A DNA stretch of 64,000 nucleotides from positions 1-64,000 of the forward strand of contig JAZQHC010000044.1 in the NCBI GenBank assembly GCA_045540335.1, read 5' to 3'. Below are positions 61,427 to 64,000 of this stretch, piece after piece. The translations under genes were made by a program, and so were the position numbers. Numbering within the stretch: position 1 is the first letter of the stretch; the number at the start of each line of letters is the position of its first letter. The stretch comes from RGIG7213 sp045540335. Its GTDB lineage: Bacteria > Bacillota > Clostridia > Oscillospirales > CAG-272. The notes beneath the pieces were generated by a model, which saw nothing but the letters and a program-made list of their open reading frames with translations, was not told the origin of the DNA and did no database searches.

Positions 61427-62319
61427 ATATCCGACAACTGAAATATGCACTTCAGCTGGCTGAAATAAGAAATTTTTCCCAATTAGCAGAAAAGCTTTCA
61501 ATATCCCAGCCTGCATTAAGCAAACAAATAAAAAGTATTGAAGACGAGTTGGGTGTTAAAATATTTGACCGCGATACATCACCCTTGTCGCTTACACCGG
61601 CAGGCGAACAGTTTATCGTTTATGCCAAAAAGCTTATATACGAAGAAGAACAGCTTTTATCCACAATGGAAAAATTCCAAAACGGGGAAGCGGGAAGAAT
61701 AAAAATAGGTATATCGCCTTTTAGAAGTATGTGCCTTATACCGCAGGTTATAAAAAGAATAAAAGAAAAATATCCGCGTGTTCAGATAACCTTACACGAG
61801 GATAACAGCACGAATATAAAAAAAGAAATTGCAGACGGAAAATATGATTTTGCTATATTAAATTTGCCCGTTGACGATTCCGTGCTTGACATTTTTCCGC
61901 TTCAAAAGGATATTTTGGTGCTTGCAGTTCCTAACTGCTTACTTGGTAATATTTCAAATTTACAATCGAACCTTTCCGATACGATAGACCTTAAAGACTG
62001 CAAGAACCTTCCGTTTATAACAGTCGGAAGATCGCAGGAATTGCGAAATCTGTTTGATAGATTGTGTGCATCCGCCGATCTGCATCCGAATATATCGGTT
62101 GAAGTGAACGGCGGCATTGCAACGGCGCGCGCGTTAATGCTTGAGGGCATCGGTGCAACTATTCTGCCGTTAAATTTTATAAAAGACCATCCAAATACGA
62201 CGCTGTTCAATCTGCGTGAAAACGTTTTGTCAAGACAGCCTGTTGTAGCGGTGAAAAAGGGGCAATATCTTTCGGAATTTGCAAAATACGCGATAAGTAT
62301 TATTACGGAAGAAATGTGA
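61423..62319 (+). CDS. LysR-family transcriptional regulator
   Basis: 298 residues. The start is TTG 61423, overlapping the flippase stop (TTGA) and seven bases after AGGAG. N-terminal winged helix 'NFSQLAEKLSISQPALSKQIKSIEDELG', C-terminal substrate-binding domain (about 90-298). LysR regulators sense small molecules and often control adjacent divergent genes; here the TRAP-type genes converge on it, so its target is unclear. Confidence 0.9.
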   Translation: MNIRQLKYALQLAEIRNFSQLAEKLSISQPALSKQIKSIEDELGVKIFDRDTSPLSLTPAGEQFIVYAKKLIYEEEQLLSTMEKFQNGEAGRIKIGISPFRSMCLIPQVIKRIKEKYPRVQITLHEDNSTNIKKEIADGKYDFAILNLPVDDSVLDIFPLQKDILVLAVPNCLLGNISNLQSNLSDTIDLKDCKNLPFITVGRSQELRNLFDRLCASADLHPNISVEVNGGIATARALMLEGIGATILPLNFIKDHPNTTLFNLRENVLSRQPVVAVKKGQYLSEFAKYAISIITEEM

Positions 62320-62336
62320 TTTTAAAACTGAATATA

Positions 62337-62386
62337 AAAACGGCAGCTGCAACAAATGCAAAGTTGAAGATGCCGTTTTGTATTTT
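62337..62386. terminator. Bidirectional terminator
   Basis: AAAACGGCA (62337-62345) pairs with TGCCGTTTT (62371-62379), with a partial inner stem (GCAAC/GTTG), lying between convergent genes. Confidence 0.7.
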
Positions 62387-62400
62387 ATGCGTTAAACTTT

Positions 62401-62685
62401 TTATTTTTCTTTTGTATTGTCTTCGCTTGATATTTTCTTTAAAGAAAGCCCCTCAAGCTTGCCTACGTACATTGCTATCAATCCGATGATAATGGCGCCA
62501 GAACCGAGAATTATAACCCACGGGTAGTATTCTTTTTGCAAAAACAAGCAGATGCTTTCACCCGTTTTACCGCCTATTACGACTGCGATTACAAACGGTA
62601 TCAACGGAATGAATCCTGCAAAAAACGAAACGGACATCAATATACCGTATATTGTGTTTAATACGTTGTAAATCTTTTTTCTCAT
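62401..62685 (-). CDS. Small membrane protein beside a TRAP permease
   Basis: About 94 residues; ATG 62685 with AGGTG about six bases upstream. Two or three hydrophobic segments and a charged tail. It starts just after the permease gene stop (62698), so it is probably an accessory subunit, though it is shorter than a standard DctQ protein. Family not recognised. Confidence 0.6.
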   Translation of the reverse strand: MRKKIYNVLNTIYGILMSVSFFAGFIPLIPFVIAVVIGGKTGESICLFLQKEYYPWVIILGSGAIIIGLIAMYVGKLEGLSLKKISSEDNTKEK

Positions 62686-62697
62686 AATTTTCACCTT

Positions 62698-64000
62698 TTA
62701 TCCTATCAAGCCCGGTATCGGAAGTATTTCCAAAAATATTACCACCGACAAAATATAGTGGACTATTACCCAAAACATACAGTTTATCAAGGTAGGCTTT
62801 AATTTCGATTGTGCAATACCCATGCCGGTGTAAACACACGCACAGTACGGCGGGGTAACGCCGTGCATTGCACCGCATATACAAGGCAGCATTCCGGCAG
62901 CCAACATAGGATTTACGCCTGATGCAGCCATTATAGATATAATAATACCGCCGAATATTTTTACCTGTGTGGATCCGGGCAAAAGCATTCCCAAAATTGC
63001 AGTAAATAAAGGTATGGTAATGCAAAGTGCGACCCTGCTCATATTAAACGAAGCGATCACCTCGCCTACAACGCGTTCAACGTTAAGATCTTCGAAAACG
63101 TTGCTTACAAAGTAGGCAAAAAGAACCAATGCCGAGGTAGGAACCACCTTAAGCATTCCCGACTTTATTTCTGAAAAAATAAAAGAGGGCGTCATTTTTT
63201 TGATAGTTTCTTTTCCCGAAAACAGTATTCCGCAAATGACTATCAAAGAGGGGATAAACAGTAAAATACAATTGTTAAGACTGCTTGCGCCGCTTTGCCC
63301 CAAACGCGATATAAAGAATTCATCAAACTGGCTTGTTAAAAAAAACGGCAGAAAAACTATAATGGGAAGGAAAATTGCGCGCCAACCAGTTTTTAAAGAT
63401 TGTTTTAAGTTTGGCAGGTCTTCTTTCTTCATAGGCTCTACTTTGTAGTATCTGCACATGAGATAAAGCGTAATTATTCGTTGCAGTATAAACCACGCGG
63501 CTATTCCCCAAAGAAGCATCCAGTATTGTGATAACGTGTATGTATTCGGATATAGCGTGTCAAGTGCGGCAAAGGCGATGGCTATCATTCCCGCGGGGGG
63601 AATCATATTTCCCATTGTGCTGGAGTGTGCTTCTACGTTTGCGGCCAAGTGCGCAGGAAAACCGGAACGTATCATTGCAGGTATGGTGAAAACACCGGTG
63701 GTCGCTACGTTTCCGGGACCTGAACCGGAAAGAGAGCCCATATACGAGCTTCCGATTATGGCAACGAATCCGGCACCGCCGCGCAGCCTTCCGAAAATGG
63801 AGAGTATTATAGCAATGCAATCGTCTATTACGGTAGTTTTAGACAGTAACGATGCAGATACTATAAAAACAAAAATAACGTACAGCGTCGGTTCTTGTAA
63901 GGCGTCCCAAACGTATTTTCCTACATTTTGCCAAGTGCCTGAAATAATCATCAACACTATAAATGAAAAAAACATACATTCGTATAACGGGCGCTTAATT
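62698..64000 (-). CDS. TRAP transporter large permease (DctM/TAXI-type), 5' end outside window
   Basis: The frame is open to the right edge; about 434 residues are visible. A polytopic protein with 'MGSLSGSGPGNVATTGVF' and 'NVEAHSSTMGNMIPPAG', the permease motif of the TAXI-type TRAP family, and a later second half with 'MLLPGSTQVKIFGG' and 'GAMHGVTPPYCACVY'. Such transporters use ion gradients and an extracytoplasmic binding protein to import carboxylates. The binding-protein gene is not in the window. The substrate is unknown. Confidence 0.82.
   Translation of the reverse strand, partial: IKRPLYECMFFSFIVLMIISGTWQNVGKYVWDALQEPTLYVIFVFIVSASLLSKTTVIDDCIAIILSIFGRLRGGAGFVAIIGSSYMGSLSGSGPGNVATTGVFTIPAMIRSGFPAHLAANVEAHSSTMGNMIPPAGMIAIAFAALDTLYPNTYTLSQYWMLLWGIAAWFILQRIITLYLMCRYYKVEPMKKEDLPNLKQSLKTGWRAIFLPIIVFLPFFLTSQFDEFFISRLGQSGASSLNNCILLFIPSLIVICGILFSGKETIKKMTPSFIFSEIKSGMLKVVPTSALVLFAYFVSNVFEDLNVERVVGEVIASFNMSRVALCITIPLFTAILGMLLPGSTQVKIFGGIIISIMAASGVNPMLAAGMLPCICGAMHGVTPPYCACVYTGMGIAQSKLKPTLINCMFWVIVHYILSVVIFLEILPIPGLIG

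Overview
The window looks like a chromosomal piece from a low-to-mid GC, endospore-forming anaerobic Firmicute (class Clostridia, probably a gut or rumen fermenter). The evidence is an alpha/beta-type small acid-soluble spore protein (56808-57005), a PdaA-type cortex deacetylase (14241-15032), HPr kinase/phosphorylase, a YerC-type TrpR-like regulator, strong Shine-Dalgarno sites, sigma-A-type promoters, and no respiratory membrane complex. Genus-level placement cannot be made from this sequence alone.

Layout. 1-7213: a very long BspA-type leucine-rich-repeat protein ending in a dockerin, followed by a secreted protein with a cohesin-like domain and a sortase-type anchor; together they look like a matched surface-assembly pair. 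7214-8701: small genes separated by two copies of an unusual heptamer-plus-hairpin repeat. 8789-22205: housekeeping genes (a regulator, proC, a three-gene membrane set, two polysaccharide deacetylases behind a two-component system, an rRNA pseudouridine synthase, Tex, a sugar-ABC ATPase). 22318-26081: a glycan-acting lipoprotein, tRNA-Leu(GAG), a methyltransferase and small proteins.

The centrepiece is 26473-38917: an LDH/MDH-family dehydrogenase with the malate-type specificity residue, class II fumarase, then a tightly packed operon hdrB-hdrC-hdrA-flxD-flxC-flxB-flxA-frdB-frdA and an AAE-family exporter. Read together, this is a soluble reductive branch oxaloacetate > malate > fumarate > succinate > export. 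The fumarate reductase appears to be wired to a flavin-based electron-bifurcating Hdr-Flx complex, so NADH could reduce fumarate and ferredoxin together with no quinone or membrane anchor. This is the strongest candidate for an undescribed system; the coupling is inferred from gene content and residues.

39028-49408 holds surface-glycan and redox accessory genes, ending in a second notable cassette: MBOAT acyltransferase, two tandem DHHW/AlgJ-like proteins, an FkbH-like protein and an acyl carrier protein. This is a formal analogue of the Dlt system and may put a glyceryl or other acyl group on a surface polymer. 49488-56568 carries a glycosyltransferase, the hprK-hslO-methyltransferase-yerC-thrC-ydcF gene string and pth. 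56808-64000 has a spore protein gene, a mosaic of broken LicD-like and ABC-permease genes, dTDP-sugar genes rfbA/rfbB, a flippase, a LysR regulator and a TRAP-type permease running off the right edge.
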